From XYA12-FULL-58-9 sp001798605 (GTDB taxonomy: Bacteria; Myxococcota; XYA12-FULL-58-9), in NCBI GenBank assembly GCA_036736205.1, contig DAINMX010000068.1:1-27746 (forward strand): 27,746 nucleotides of DNA, read 5' to 3'. Every line of letters starts with the position of its first letter. Positions within the stretch are counted from its first letter, which is position 1. This document shows, in pieces, positions 16,301 to 24,294 of this stretch. The translations under genes were made by a program, and so were the position numbers. The notes under the pieces were generated by a model. The model did no database searches. It saw nothing but the letters and a program-made list of their open reading frames with translations, and was not told the DNA's origin.

Positions 16301-17506
16301 ATGAAACAAAGATTGGCAATCTTAGTCGCGACGCTTCTCGGCTGCGCTTGCCGGAGCGCAGATGCCCCCACCGGGGCCCTCGAGGAATCATTCGCAATGG
16401 ACAAGGCAGTCGCGCCGAGTGCGGAGCCAGCACCCGAAGCCTTCGGCGGTACCCTCAACTCTGCCATCATGGCCTCACCACCGGCCCCAGTCAGGCGCGC
16501 CAAGCTTAAGGGCGGCAAAGAGGGCCTCGACGACGACACGAGACCTAAGCCCCATGAGGGTAAGAGTAGGGACGCAACTCCCGAGATCAAACGGATGGTG
16601 CACTACAACGGCCACCTCAAGCTGCGAGTGACCAACCCCACCGAAACGCTGCAACAGGCGTCGGAGATCGCCGACGAAGCCGGCGGCTACGTCGAAAACC
16701 TCACCGGCACCACGGTCACCTTGAGGGTGCCGGTCGCGGAATTTCGTGCGGTGTACACCAAGCTCGCCACCATCGGTGACGTCTTGTCGCGCTCGATGTC
16801 GGCGCAGGATGTCACCGACGCGTTTGTTGCCATGGACTTGCGGGTGAAGACACTGCGAGCCAGCCGCGACCGTCTCATCGTCTTGCTCGGGAAGACCACC
16901 AAAACCCGCGAGAAGCTGGAACTGTTGAGTGAAATTCAACGGCTCACCGAGGAGATCGATCAGCTTGAGATGCACCTGAACACCATCGTCTCCCTCGCCC
17001 AGCTCTCGCGCCTCACGATCGAGGCCGTGCCGCATCAGCTCGAGGTAGAAGGCGGTGACCAGGAGCCAATCGCGGCCTTTCGTTGGATTCACGCGCTGTC
17101 ACCCTTTGCTCGTACCGTCGCCCAGGAAGGGAAAAAGCTTGAGCTCGAGGTTCCCGTGGGAATGGTCGAGCTCACCGACGACAAGCGCTGGGTTGCAGAG
17201 AGCGCGGATGGTGCGGTGATATGGGCCAGCAAGCGCAAGAATGAACCCGAGGGCTCGAGCACCTATTGGCTTGAAGCGATCAAGCACCGCCTCGGCCCCG
17301 AATATGCTGCCGCAGAAATCTCCCAAATCGGCGACTTCCAGGTTCTGCGCCTCGTTGACCAATCGGAGAAGGCCTATCGCTACCTCATCGCCGTGAAGGT
17401 CGACAAGGACGACCTCTATCTGGTCGAAGTCTATTATCCCAATGAGGAGCACGAAAAACGTTACGGTGCCGCGGTAACCGTCGCCATCGAGGGGGGTGCA
17501 AAATGA
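16301..17506 (+). CDS. DUF4349 lipoprotein with an extra C-terminal domain
   Basis: 401 residues from the ATG at 16301, chosen over an upstream start because GGAGGG lies 4 nt before it and a lipoprotein signal peptide begins there (lipobox LLGC, Cys15). A low-complexity stretch follows (20-95). The DUF4349 domain (about 100-240) contains LRVPVAEF and a coiled-coil segment (about 180-228). The C-terminal domain (about 280-398) has a conserved SADG...YW pattern and recurs as a separate protein two genes downstream. It is probably anchored to an envelope membrane. Its stop overlaps the next start (ATGA). The ribosome site can pair with CCCTC just upstream (16280-16284), which might dampen translation. 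Molecular function unknown for the family. Confidence 0.9.
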   Translation: MKQRLAILVATLLGCACRSADAPTGALEESFAMDKAVAPSAEPAPEAFGGTLNSAIMASPPAPVRRAKLKGGKEGLDDDTRPKPHEGKSRDATPEIKRMVHYNGHLKLRVTNPTETLQQASEIADEAGGYVENLTGTTVTLRVPVAEFRAVYTKLATIGDVLSRSMSAQDVTDAFVAMDLRVKTLRASRDRLIVLLGKTTKTREKLELLSEIQRLTEEIDQLEMHLNTIVSLAQLSRLTIEAVPHQLEVEGGDQEPIAAFRWIHALSPFARTVAQEGKKLELEVPVGMVELTDDKRWVAESADGAVIWASKRKNEPEGSSTYWLEAIKHRLGPEYAAAEISQIGDFQVLRLVDQSEKAYRYLIAVKVDKDDLYLVEVYYPNEEHEKRYGAAVTVAIEGGAK

Positions 17507-18195
17507 TTAGGCTGATTTTGTCATCTCTGGCAATCGCCGGCGCTTTGGGCCTCCCTGCGGCACTCCACGCCGAGAAGAAGACGCCGCGTATTGCCGAGAA
17601 TAGGCCACCGCGCAATGCCGAGAATAAGCCACCGCGCATTGCCGAGAAGGAGACACCGCGCACGACCATCAGCTCGACGATGACTCTCAAGGTCACTGAT
17701 CGCAACAAGGCCGCCGATACACTCATCGAAGAGGCTGAGAAGACTGGCGGATACTTTTCCAGTCGCGATGACGACCAGGTTGTCTTGAAAGTGCCAGTCG
17801 CCAGGGCGGACGCATTCATCGCCAAAATCGAGCCGCTCGGAAAGATCATCGACCGTACCTTCAACGCTGAGGATGTCGGCACCCGACTCACCGAGTTGCG
17901 CACCCGCCTTAGCTCCCGAGAGCAGGTGTTTCATAGGTACTTCGCGGTCCTCAACACTGCCGGGCAGAACTCCATTGTTGAGGTCGAGTCGCAGATGACC
18001 CAGTTGGTTCAGGAGATTGAGGGGCTCAAGGGCTCGATTGGTATGCTTGAGCATCAACTGCAGCTGGCCGAGATCATTGTCCGCTTCGAATTCCGCGACA
18101 GACGTCCGCCGGCACGGGATGGCAGCTCTTCATTCGCATGGCTCAACACTGTCAACCTCGCCGACCTCTTCGAGGAGTTCTCCCATGCAAAGTAA
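17503..18195 (+). CDS. DUF4349 family exported protein (stand-alone module)
   Basis: 230 residues with a cleavable signal peptide (hydrophobic 3-20, likely cut after ALHA at 23) and no lipobox. A repeat-encoded linker follows (PRIAENRP, PRNAENKP, PRIAEKET; about 28-52). The DUF4349 domain (about 58-195) has LKVPVARADAF and a helical segment at about 133-190. It aligns with residues 100-240 of the preceding gene product. The final SFAWLNTVNLADLFEEF corresponds to AFRWIHALSPFARTVAQ there, i.e. the point just before that protein's C-terminal domain. It starts inside the previous stop (ATGA) and overlaps the next gene by 11 bp, so the three are translationally coupled. Biochemical role unknown. 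Confidence 0.88.
   Translation: MIRLILSSLAIAGALGLPAALHAEKKTPRIAENRPPRNAENKPPRIAEKETPRTTISSTMTLKVTDRNKAADTLIEEAEKTGGYFSSRDDDQVVLKVPVARADAFIAKIEPLGKIIDRTFNAEDVGTRLTELRTRLSSREQVFHRYFAVLNTAGQNSIVEVESQMTQLVQEIEGLKGSIGMLEHQLQLAEIIVRFEFRDRRPPARDGSSSFAWLNTVNLADLFEEFSHAK
17584..17655 (+). repeat. 24-bp tandem repeat (three copies) in the second DUF4349 gene
   Basis: Three adjacent 24-bp units (17584-17607, 17608-17631, 17632-17655) that differ at a few positions. They encode eight-residue Pro/Arg/Ala/Glu repeats between the signal peptide and the folded domain. A partial unit precedes them. The period keeps the frame, so only linker length would vary. Confidence 0.85.
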
Positions 18196-18625
18196 GCAAC
18201 TCTCGCTGGTCTTTCTCCTTGCCCTGACGACGTCCTGCAAGGGCTTTGAGGCAGAGGCACCCGAGGGATTCGCATCCTTCGACGAGATTCGGCAGTTCCG
18301 CGCCGTCAGCGCTGATGGCGTAACCTATCGCGTGCGCATGGAGAAGAACGATCCTGAGGCAGATCTCGCCTTCTGGAGGGAAGCGCTCAAGAACCGCATG
18401 ACCAACGCGGGATACGCTTTTGTGCGCGATGGCGAGATCGAAGCGAGCGGCCTGCCCGGATACATGGTTGAGCTCGCAGCTCCCGTGGGCCAAGCGGACT
18501 ACACCTATCTGGTCACCATCTTCGTCAAGAACAAACGGATCATCATCGCTGAAGCTGCCGGTGAGGTGACGCACTTTGTCACCCATGAGGCGGCCATCAA
18601 CAAAGCTTTGACGCAGATTCATTGA
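18185..18625 (+). CDS. Small lipoprotein matching the C-terminal domain of the first DUF4349 protein
   Basis: 146 residues from the ATG at 18185, with GAGGAG a few bases upstream and an 11-bp overlap with the previous gene. It has a lipoprotein signal peptide (hydrophobic 6-15, TTSC, Cys18). The mature part aligns by eye with residues 280-398 of the first gene of the cluster: the shared run is PEGF/PVGM, then VSADG/ESADG, a charged stretch, FW/YW, a short helix, and YTYLVTIFV/YRYLIAVKV. It therefore looks like the separated second module of that protein. No enzyme motif is visible. It is likely an envelope protein working with the DUF4349 partner encoded just before it. Confidence 0.85.
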   Translation: MQSKQLSLVFLLALTTSCKGFEAEAPEGFASFDEIRQFRAVSADGVTYRVRMEKNDPEADLAFWREALKNRMTNAGYAFVRDGEIEASGLPGYMVELAAPVGQADYTYLVTIFVKNKRIIIAEAAGEVTHFVTHEAAINKALTQIH

Positions 18626-18708
18626 ATCATTCCCAACGAAGAAACGCTTGCCAAATCGAGCTGGTTCGAGTAGTGCGGGACACTCCGAAGCCCAGAGTGA
18701 GGTCAACA

Positions 18709-18963
18709 ATGAGAACCAGCATGTTCTTCGCCTTGTGTTTGGTGGGCCTTCTGTCCGGCGGTTTTCTCCTACTTGACGAAACCGACGCTGGAAGTCCCCC
18801 CGACGACATCGTCGTCGAAATGGTGCACGCCAATCTCTTGCGAGTGCGGGTTGCAGGCGTTTGGCAGCAGGTACCGCTGATGCCCCTCGCCGACCATCTG
18901 TGTCAGTCCGATAGCAGATTGTTCGACAAGTACTGCGGCGAAGACGCCGTCGCGCCCCAGTAA
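18709..18963 (+). CDS. Small exported or membrane-anchored protein, unknown
   Basis: 84 residues from the ATG at 18709, preceded by GTGAGG. The N-terminal segment (about 3-25, FFALCLVGLLSGGFLLL) is a signal peptide or anchor. The rest is a short polar domain of about 55 residues with VRVAGVWQQVPL and two cysteines 11 residues apart near the end (CQSDSRLFDKYC), which could form a disulfide outside the cytoplasm. It lies 83 bp after the DUF4349 cluster and 76 bp before the upp-like gene, so it may be the last gene of the former unit. The frame stays open upstream to a TTG at 18622, but the signal peptide supports the ATG. Family not recognised. Confidence 0.6.
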   Translation: MRTSMFFALCLVGLLSGGFLLLDETDAGSPPDDIVVEMVHANLLRVRVAGVWQQVPLMPLADHLCQSDSRLFDKYCGEDAVAPQ

Positions 18964-19002
18964 GCCCCCAACTTGGGCCATCTCATAAACCTTCTGCCGG
19001 CT

Positions 19003-19030
19003 TTGACTCGTCCGCCAAGGCCTGTATGAT
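19003..19030 (+). promoter_or_regulatory. Strong sigma70-type promoter immediately before the upp-like gene
   Basis: TTGACT (19003-19008) and TATGAT (19025-19030), each one base from consensus, are separated by 16 bp. The ATG of the next gene is at 19040, so transcription starting 6-8 bases after the -10 box would leave a leader of only 1-4 nt. No ribosome site is present before that ATG, in line with a leaderless or nearly leaderless mRNA. Confidence 0.7.
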
Positions 19031-19039
19031 CGCCGACCC

Positions 19040-19855
19040 ATGGCCGATCGAGCATACAAAGACTATCAGTTTTCCATCCCCGAGCTACCACATGAGTACG
19101 GGGGCAACGTTCACCTGTTGGCGGATCCGGTCCTGCTCACTCTGCTTGGCCGGTTGTGCCGACCGGAGACTCTCCAACCCGAAGTCACCTGGTTGATTCG
19201 GGACATCTACGAGACTCTGGTGCGGCTTGTCATCGCCAACGAGTTACCGCGCCGCCAGGCCGAGGTAAGAACAAGAATGTTCGCTTCAACCTCGGCGGGT
19301 GTTTGGAGTGGAAGTCTCCTCGATCCCAACACGCGCGTCGTGACCGTCAACATCGCACGAGCAGGTATGCAACCGTCGCAGGTGGCTTTCGAGACGCTCA
19401 CACGGCTGTTGAACCCGGATGTCGTGCGCCAAGACCACATCTACATGAGCCGGGTCACCGACGCATCGGATTCTGTTGTGGGAGTGGATGTCGCCGGCAA
19501 CAAGATCGGGGGCGACGTCAACGACGCAACGGTGTTGCTTCCGGACCCAATGGGGGCAACCGGCGGTAGCATCGTGCGAGCCGCCAACATGTACAAGAAT
19601 CTCAAGGGGGGTCCGGCAAAGAAGATTGTGGCAGCCCACCTTGTGGTCACGCCGGAGTACCTGAAACGTGTTCATGACGAGCTGCCCGAGCTGGTGGTCT
19701 ACGCGGTCCGCCTCGACCGCGGACTGTCTGCTCCCGATGTCCTCGAGACCGGGCTCGGAGAGCGCTGGGATGAGGAGAAGGGCCTCAATGAACGCCAGTA
19801 CATTGTCCCCGGCGCAGGGGGACTCGGGGAAATATTGAACAACAGCTATGTGTAG
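19040..19855 (+). CDS. upp: Uracil phosphoribosyltransferase-like protein
   Basis: Salvages uracil to UMP using PRPP. The PRPP loop is DPMGATGGS (169-177); the family usually has DPMLATGGS, so Leu is replaced by Gly172. NIARAGM (104-110) and the uracil-recognition tail YIVPGAGGLGE (254-264) are also present. At 271 residues it is about 60 longer than E. coli Upp. The N-terminal part (PELPHEYGGNVHLL) resembles eukaryotic and other extended UPRTases. The start is set by a promoter whose -10 box lies only 9 bp upstream; there is no ribosome site. It overlaps hpt by 8 bp and is the first gene of a five-gene run. The phosphoribosyltransferase call is firm; strict uracil specificity is likely but not proven. 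Confidence 0.88.
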   Translation: MADRAYKDYQFSIPELPHEYGGNVHLLADPVLLTLLGRLCRPETLQPEVTWLIRDIYETLVRLVIANELPRRQAEVRTRMFASTSAGVWSGSLLDPNTRVVTVNIARAGMQPSQVAFETLTRLLNPDVVRQDHIYMSRVTDASDSVVGVDVAGNKIGGDVNDATVLLPDPMGATGGSIVRAANMYKNLKGGPAKKIVAAHLVVTPEYLKRVHDELPELVVYAVRLDRGLSAPDVLETGLGERWDEEKGLNERQYIVPGAGGLGEILNNSYV

Positions 19856-20405
19856 CAACAGCACACCATCGTCGCGTTGGGATGCCAACATCGAAGTCCT
19901 CTTCGACGCCAATACCCTTGCCTCCAGGATTGGCGAGCTCGGCCGTCAGATCACCGAGGACTACCGTGGCCACGACGTTTGCCTCATCGGTATTCTCAAG
20001 GGCTGCTATTTGTTTCTCGCCGACTTGGCTCGCCAGATTGACTTGCCCATTGCCACAGAGTTCGTCGGCATATCGTCCTATGGTGACGACACCGAATCGA
20101 GCGGCATCGTCCAGATAACCAGCGATCTGACTCGATCCATCGAAGGGCTCGATATTCTCATCGTCGAAGACATCATCGACACAGGCTTGACGATGCAGTA
20201 CCTACTCGAAAACCTTCGCACCCGTCGCCCGAAGAGCATTAAGGTCTGCAGCTTGCTACACAAGCCAGGAAATACGCGGGTGGAAGTCCCAGTCGACTAC
20301 GTTGGGTTTACGATTCCCAACAAATTCGTCATAGGATACGGACTCGACCTCGCAGGGAGATACCGCAACCTGCCATATATCGGGGTGTACCATGGTGAAG
20401 TCTGA
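19848..20405 (+). CDS. hpt: Hypoxanthine phosphoribosyltransferase
   Basis: Converts hypoxanthine (and often guanine) with PRPP to IMP or GMP. 185 residues, normal length. Visible motifs are the pyrophosphate-binding loop LKGCYLF (50-56), the flexible-loop SSYGD (76-80), the PRPP motif VEDIIDTGLT (106-115) and the nucleotide-binding end VGFTIPNKFVIGYGLD. The ATG at 19848 lies inside the end of the upp-like gene (8-bp overlap) and has no good ribosome site, so translation is probably coupled to upp. The next gene overlaps its 3' end by 14 bp. A pyrimidine and a purine salvage enzyme in one unit suggests coordinated base recycling. Confidence 0.94.
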   Translation: MCSNSTPSSRWDANIEVLFDANTLASRIGELGRQITEDYRGHDVCLIGILKGCYLFLADLARQIDLPIATEFVGISSYGDDTESSGIVQITSDLTRSIEGLDILIVEDIIDTGLTMQYLLENLRTRRPKSIKVCSLLHKPGNTRVEVPVDYVGFTIPNKFVIGYGLDLAGRYRNLPYIGVYHGEV

Positions 20406-21144
20406 AGCCGGCAGCGCCGGTCGCGCCTTTGTTGTCGTTCTGCTCGTCTTGGCGGTTCTGACCCTAGCGACGGCCGTAGTCTACCTGCTCTCGGATCTGA
20501 ATCATCGCAACTACCGCATCGCGACGCACGAGAGCAACCTGGTGATAGAACAGGGGCGGTTCTTTCCGGTCGGATTCAAACGCTTTGAGCCATCCACGGA
20601 CGACCTCAAGGCCAGTTATGCACCCATTCCCTTGCCCCCAAACGTTTCCATCGGCCGAACAGAGGTTTTCAACGACCGCGCCGATCTCGACAGGGCTGTC
20701 TTCGTGCTGCTCGCCTCGTGGGCCCGCGAAAGACTCGATAGCAGAGAGCCCGGTGATTTCGAGCTCGCCACCAGTTATATCAGTCGCTGCGAGCTCTTGC
20801 CGGGGCTATCAGAAGAACAACGAATCGAGATGAAGACGCTGCGCGCAGATCTCGCCTTCAAAAACGGCCGACGAATCCTCGGTGAAGTGGTCAACCAACT
20901 GAAAAAGGCGCTGGGAGAATTCGAAACGGCGTACAAACTCGGAACATCGCGACCTCAGGACGTCGACCAATGGATCGCTGACGTCCAGCGACGTATTCGG
21001 GACTACCAGAACGCCGGAGTTTCAATCGCACAGCCGGAAGCCCCTCCGGAGCCAGGCCTCGAGACACCGCCCGACACACCGAATGTTGAGCAGCCCGTGA
21101 CACCGCAGGATGACGATACCAACCCGCCGAAGTGGCGGTTGTGA
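20392..21144 (+). CDS. Single-pass membrane protein, unknown
   Basis: 250 residues. One N-terminal hydrophobic helix (about 11-33, AFVVVLLVLAVLTLATAVVYLL) acts as a signal anchor; the remainder is probably periplasmic. The soluble part (40-205) is helical in character, with ELATSYISRCELLPGLSEEQR and an amphipathic stretch near 160-200 that resembles a degenerate TPR-like helical hairpin. The C-terminal 45 residues are a Pro/Glu/Asp/Thr-rich unstructured tail. The gene starts 14 bp inside the end of hpt and ends 13 bp before the methyltransferase-like/coiled-coil gene, so it belongs to the same operon. I cannot assign a family or function. Confidence 0.8.
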   Translation: MVKSEAGSAGRAFVVVLLVLAVLTLATAVVYLLSDLNHRNYRIATHESNLVIEQGRFFPVGFKRFEPSTDDLKASYAPIPLPPNVSIGRTEVFNDRADLDRAVFVLLASWARERLDSREPGDFELATSYISRCELLPGLSEEQRIEMKTLRADLAFKNGRRILGEVVNQLKKALGEFETAYKLGTSRPQDVDQWIADVQRRIRDYQNAGVSIAQPEAPPEPGLETPPDTPNVEQPVTPQDDDTNPPKWRL

Positions 21145-21157
21145 GGTAGCCCCAACC

Positions 21158-24100
21158 ATGCGTGGACGCCCCATTCCCGAGCTCGAAATCGAATCTCGCT
21201 ATGTCTTGCTGGCACCTTTGGCGGAAGATAAGCGCGTCCTCGACGTTGGCGGTGATGCTGCGAGTCTCATGCTCCTTGCGGAGGCCGGAGCCGCAGAGCT
21301 CACGGCTGCCTCTGAGCAACCGGATACCCTCTGCGCACAACTCGTCGAGTCTGGAATTGAGGGCATCGAAGTCGTGCCCACCCCAACCTTGCCGTTGTCA
21401 TTTGAAGACGGCGCTTTCGATCTAATCATCTGTCACGATCTCGGCGAATGGGTGTCCCAGGATAAGGGGTGGATTGCCGAAGTACGGCGTGTGTTATCTG
21501 CCGATGGTTTTGTAGCATTCGCTCTTGCCAATCCAAACGGTCTGCGACTCAGCAACCTCTGCGGCAAAGATTTTTCGTCGGCTTTGAGCTATGAGGAAGC
21601 CTTTGCCGAACTCTCCGAAACTTTCGGTGTTCTCACCGTCTTCGTGCAGTCTCCGATGGCGGCGAACCTCTTTTACGATATCGAATCAACCGAAGAAGAA
21701 ACCGATCTCGTTTTTGATCGCTCCCTGCTCACCGAGGACATCGACGAGGCCGGATGGTATGTGTTGGTGTTCGGTCCAAGCAGCATCCATCGCGACGACC
21801 TCGCTATTGTTCAGGTGCCCTTCGCCAGCATGGCCCAAGCGGTTCGCAGTCGCGAAGCTGAAGCGCCTTTGCGCGCCGCTTTTCCTGACGAGCTGGAGGT
21901 TGAGATCGAAGAGTCCTCTGCCGCAAACACGGCATCGCCAGAGGACAACTCTGCAGCCATTCTGCAACTCGAGCAGGAGAACCACGATCTGACAGCCCGC
22001 CTCGAGAAAGCCAACGCGGACGTCAATCACGCAATCACTTTGCACAACCAGGCCATGGAGAATCTAGGAGCCCGCGACGCCGAGCTTCGGCGGCTGCAAA
22101 CCCATGTCCTCGAACTCGAAAATGCTCCCGTCACTGACGAGGCCGAAACAAGTCTTTTGCACCACCGGATTGCGGCACTCAAGGCTGACCGTCAAGACGA
22201 ACACGACAAGCTGCTGCTACTGCGCCAAAGATCGGCCACCCTCGAAACCGAACACTCCGGCCTTCTCCAATCTGTGCCACTGCTGCGCGCTCGCATTAAA
22301 GCTCTGAAGATCGAGCGTCGACGCGAGAAAGAAAAAATCGCTCTCCTGCGTGAGCGACAGAACAGTCTGCAGGCAGAGCTGGAATTCTCCCAGGCAGGCA
22401 TCCTTGAGCTCGAACTGGAGCTCGCAAATCTTCGAGCCGAACGGGACAACCTGATCCAGGAACGGGACAGCCTAGCGCAGGAACGGGACAGCCTAGCCCA
22501 AGTACGGGACAGCCTAGTCCAAGTACGGGACAGACTAGCCCAAGAACGCAATTCGGAACGTGACCGCCTCACCCAGGAGCGAGACGCGGCGCAACAACAA
22601 CGCGATGCGGCCGTCCAGGAGCGAGGCGAGGCGCAACAACAACGCTATGCGGCCACCCAGGAGCGAGACGCGGCGCACCAACAACGCGATGCGGCCATCC
22701 AGGAGCGAGACGCGGCGCAACAACAACGCGATACGGCCATCCAGGAGCGAGACGCGGCGCAACAAGACCACGATGTTGCCGCCCAGGAGCGAGACGCAGC
22801 GCACCGGGAACGCGATATGGCCGCCCAAGAATGGAACGCCGCCACCCAAGAACGGGACACACTCCGTCAGGAACGCGACGACGCATTGCAGACACGCGAC
22901 GATGCCTTGCGGACACGCGATGCGACGTCACGGGAACGCGATGAGATCGCCAAACAACGGGACGAACTCCGTCAGGAACGCGACGACGCATTGCAGACAC
23001 GCGACGATGCCTTGCGGACACGCGATGCGACGTCACGGGAACGCGATGAGATTGCCCAACAACGGGACAAGCTCGTCGCAGAACGTGATTCGATCAACCG
23101 TCAACTGGAGGAGCTCGCAACAGCCAAAGAGACGGCCGCCAGGGATCTGGAAGGACTGGCCGGCCAGAAGGATGCGATCGCCCAAGAACGAGACACTGTC
23201 GTGGCGGAGCTGAGCTCAACCGCAAGCCAACGCGACGAGATCGCGTTCGAGCTCAACAGTGTCCGCGAGGAAATCTCGGCCGTAACAAGCGAGCTCGACA
23301 CTGCCCGCCGGCAAATCGAGGACGTGGGCGACGACCGTGATAACAGTAGGCGAGAGCTCGAGGAGCTGCGCGAGCAAGCTGACCGCGAGCGCCAGGACAA
23401 CAAGCGGCTGGTCTCGGATCTCGCGATGATGCAGACCCGCGTCGACGGACTCAAAGAAGAACGCCAACGTGAGCAACACGAACTCGGTGCCCTCAGGCAG
23501 AAGCTTCTCGGCATCGAGACCGAGCACCAATCGGCGACAGGCGAGCTTGAGCTCGCACGACAGAGAATCGCAACACTCAAAGACGACCGCAACGGTGAAC
23601 AACAGAAGCTGTCGAATCTTCGCGGAAAGTTGACGGCAATCGAAGCCGAGAACGCCGCACTCAACGAGCTGCGCCGCGAGCTCGAACGGACTCAACAATT
23701 GGTGGCCAACACCGATGCAATGATCTACGCAGAGCGACAAGCTGCCGAGAAGGCCAACAACGAGCTACAGGCCCTCAAACAAGAGATGGAGGCTCACGTT
23801 GGCGATCGGCGCTCCTTCGAATCTCAGATCAAAGACCTCCTTGAGGAGGTCGGTCAACTTCGCCAAGCCTCAAGTGATGAAGTGGAAGCGGGCAATGATC
23901 ACCTTGGCCAAGACAACGGAGAGCTTTTGGAGGCGTTGGGGAAAGAAAAGACGCGCAATGAGGAGCTCCTAGACGAGTTGGCCCAAATCAAAAATCGGAT
24001 GGGGGGACTCGAGTCCGAAAACCAGAGCCTCGCCACCGTGATCCAACGCCTCACTGACGAAGCTCACGAGCGCTCCATGGGCGATACGCCCTTCGCACCG

Positions 24101-24277
24101 ACCGACGAAACAGATACAGTGATTGCGAAATCGCCCTTGTTGTTGGGTGAGAACGCAGCAGAGTCAAACGAACCAAAACAACCACGAGATTCGGTGGGAC
24201 GCGCAATTGAAACCAGCCTCGAGGATATCGAAGACTTGATCGCTGGCTCTGTGCCCCCTTCGCCGAGTCGACGCTGA
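21158..24277 (+). CDS. Methyltransferase-like domain fused to a very long coiled coil
   Basis: 1039 residues from the ATG at 21158 (GAGG upstream); an ATG at 21110 in the same frame would overlap the previous gene. Residues 13-125 have the order of a class I SAM methyltransferase (VLDVGGD at 27-33, FDLIICHDLGEW at 87-98, VRRVLSADGFVAFAL at 109-123). Two of the three glycines of motif I are replaced (Asp33, Ala35), as is the acidic residue after strand 2, so SAM binding may be lost. From about 265 to 985 it is an almost unbroken coiled coil rich in Arg, Asp, Gln and Glu, built partly from recent DNA repeats. An acidic, Pro/Ser-ending tail follows. There is no membrane segment. It resembles in layout scaffold proteins with a degenerate enzyme head; this role is inference. 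Confidence 0.88.
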   Translation: MRGRPIPELEIESRYVLLAPLAEDKRVLDVGGDAASLMLLAEAGAAELTAASEQPDTLCAQLVESGIEGIEVVPTPTLPLSFEDGAFDLIICHDLGEWVSQDKGWIAEVRRVLSADGFVAFALANPNGLRLSNLCGKDFSSALSYEEAFAELSETFGVLTVFVQSPMAANLFYDIESTEEETDLVFDRSLLTEDIDEAGWYVLVFGPSSIHRDDLAIVQVPFASMAQAVRSREAEAPLRAAFPDELEVEIEESSAANTASPEDNSAAILQLEQENHDLTARLEKANADVNHAITLHNQAMENLGARDAELRRLQTHVLELENAPVTDEAETSLLHHRIAALKADRQDEHDKLLLLRQRSATLETEHSGLLQSVPLLRARIKALKIERRREKEKIALLRERQNSLQAELEFSQAGILELELELANLRAERDNLIQERDSLAQERDSLAQVRDSLVQVRDRLAQERNSERDRLTQERDAAQQQRDAAVQERGEAQQQRYAATQERDAAHQQRDAAIQERDAAQQQRDTAIQERDAAQQDHDVAAQERDAAHRERDMAAQEWNAATQERDTLRQERDDALQTRDDALRTRDATSRERDEIAKQRDELRQERDDALQTRDDALRTRDATSRERDEIAQQRDKLVAERDSINRQLEELATAKETAARDLEGLAGQKDAIAQERDTVVAELSSTASQRDEIAFELNSVREEISAVTSELDTARRQIEDVGDDRDNSRRELEELREQADRERQDNKRLVSDLAMMQTRVDGLKEERQREQHELGALRQKLLGIETEHQSATGELELARQRIATLKDDRNGEQQKLSNLRGKLTAIEAENAALNELRRELERTQQLVANTDAMIYAERQAAEKANNELQALKQEMEAHVGDRRSFESQIKDLLEEVGQLRQASSDEVEAGNDHLGQDNGELLEALGKEKTRNEELLDELAQIKNRMGGLESENQSLATVIQRLTDEAHERSMGDTPFAPTDETDTVIAKSPLLLGENAAESNEPKQPRDSVGRAIETSLEDIEDLIAGSVPPSPSRR
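22441..23071 (+). repeat. Nested in-frame repeats in the coiled-coil gene (21, 42 and 105 bp)
   Basis: Three repeat classes follow one another. About five 21-bp units lie in 22441-22545 (one heptad each, type RDSLAQE). Seven 42-bp units lie in 22574-22867, starting at 22574, 22616, 22658, 22700, 22742, 22784 and 22826 (two heptads each, type ERDAAQQQRDAAIQ). Two 105-bp units follow (22862-22966 and 22967-23071; five heptads); their first 86 bases are identical. All periods are multiples of 21, so the heptad register survives copy-number change. The repeats also keep other frames open on both strands, giving false genes. Confidence 0.92.
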
Positions 24278-24294
24278 ACGATAAGGATCAACCA

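Noticed and set aside
22574..22867. CRISPR-like regular array of 42-bp repeats
   Set aside because: Units are directly adjacent without unique spacers and lie in frame inside a coiled-coil gene; no cas genes.
22560..23213. Long frames in other phases and on the minus strand within the coiled-coil repeats
   Set aside because: The repeat periods are multiples of 3, so every frame stays open; the predicted proteins are simple repeats with no start signals.
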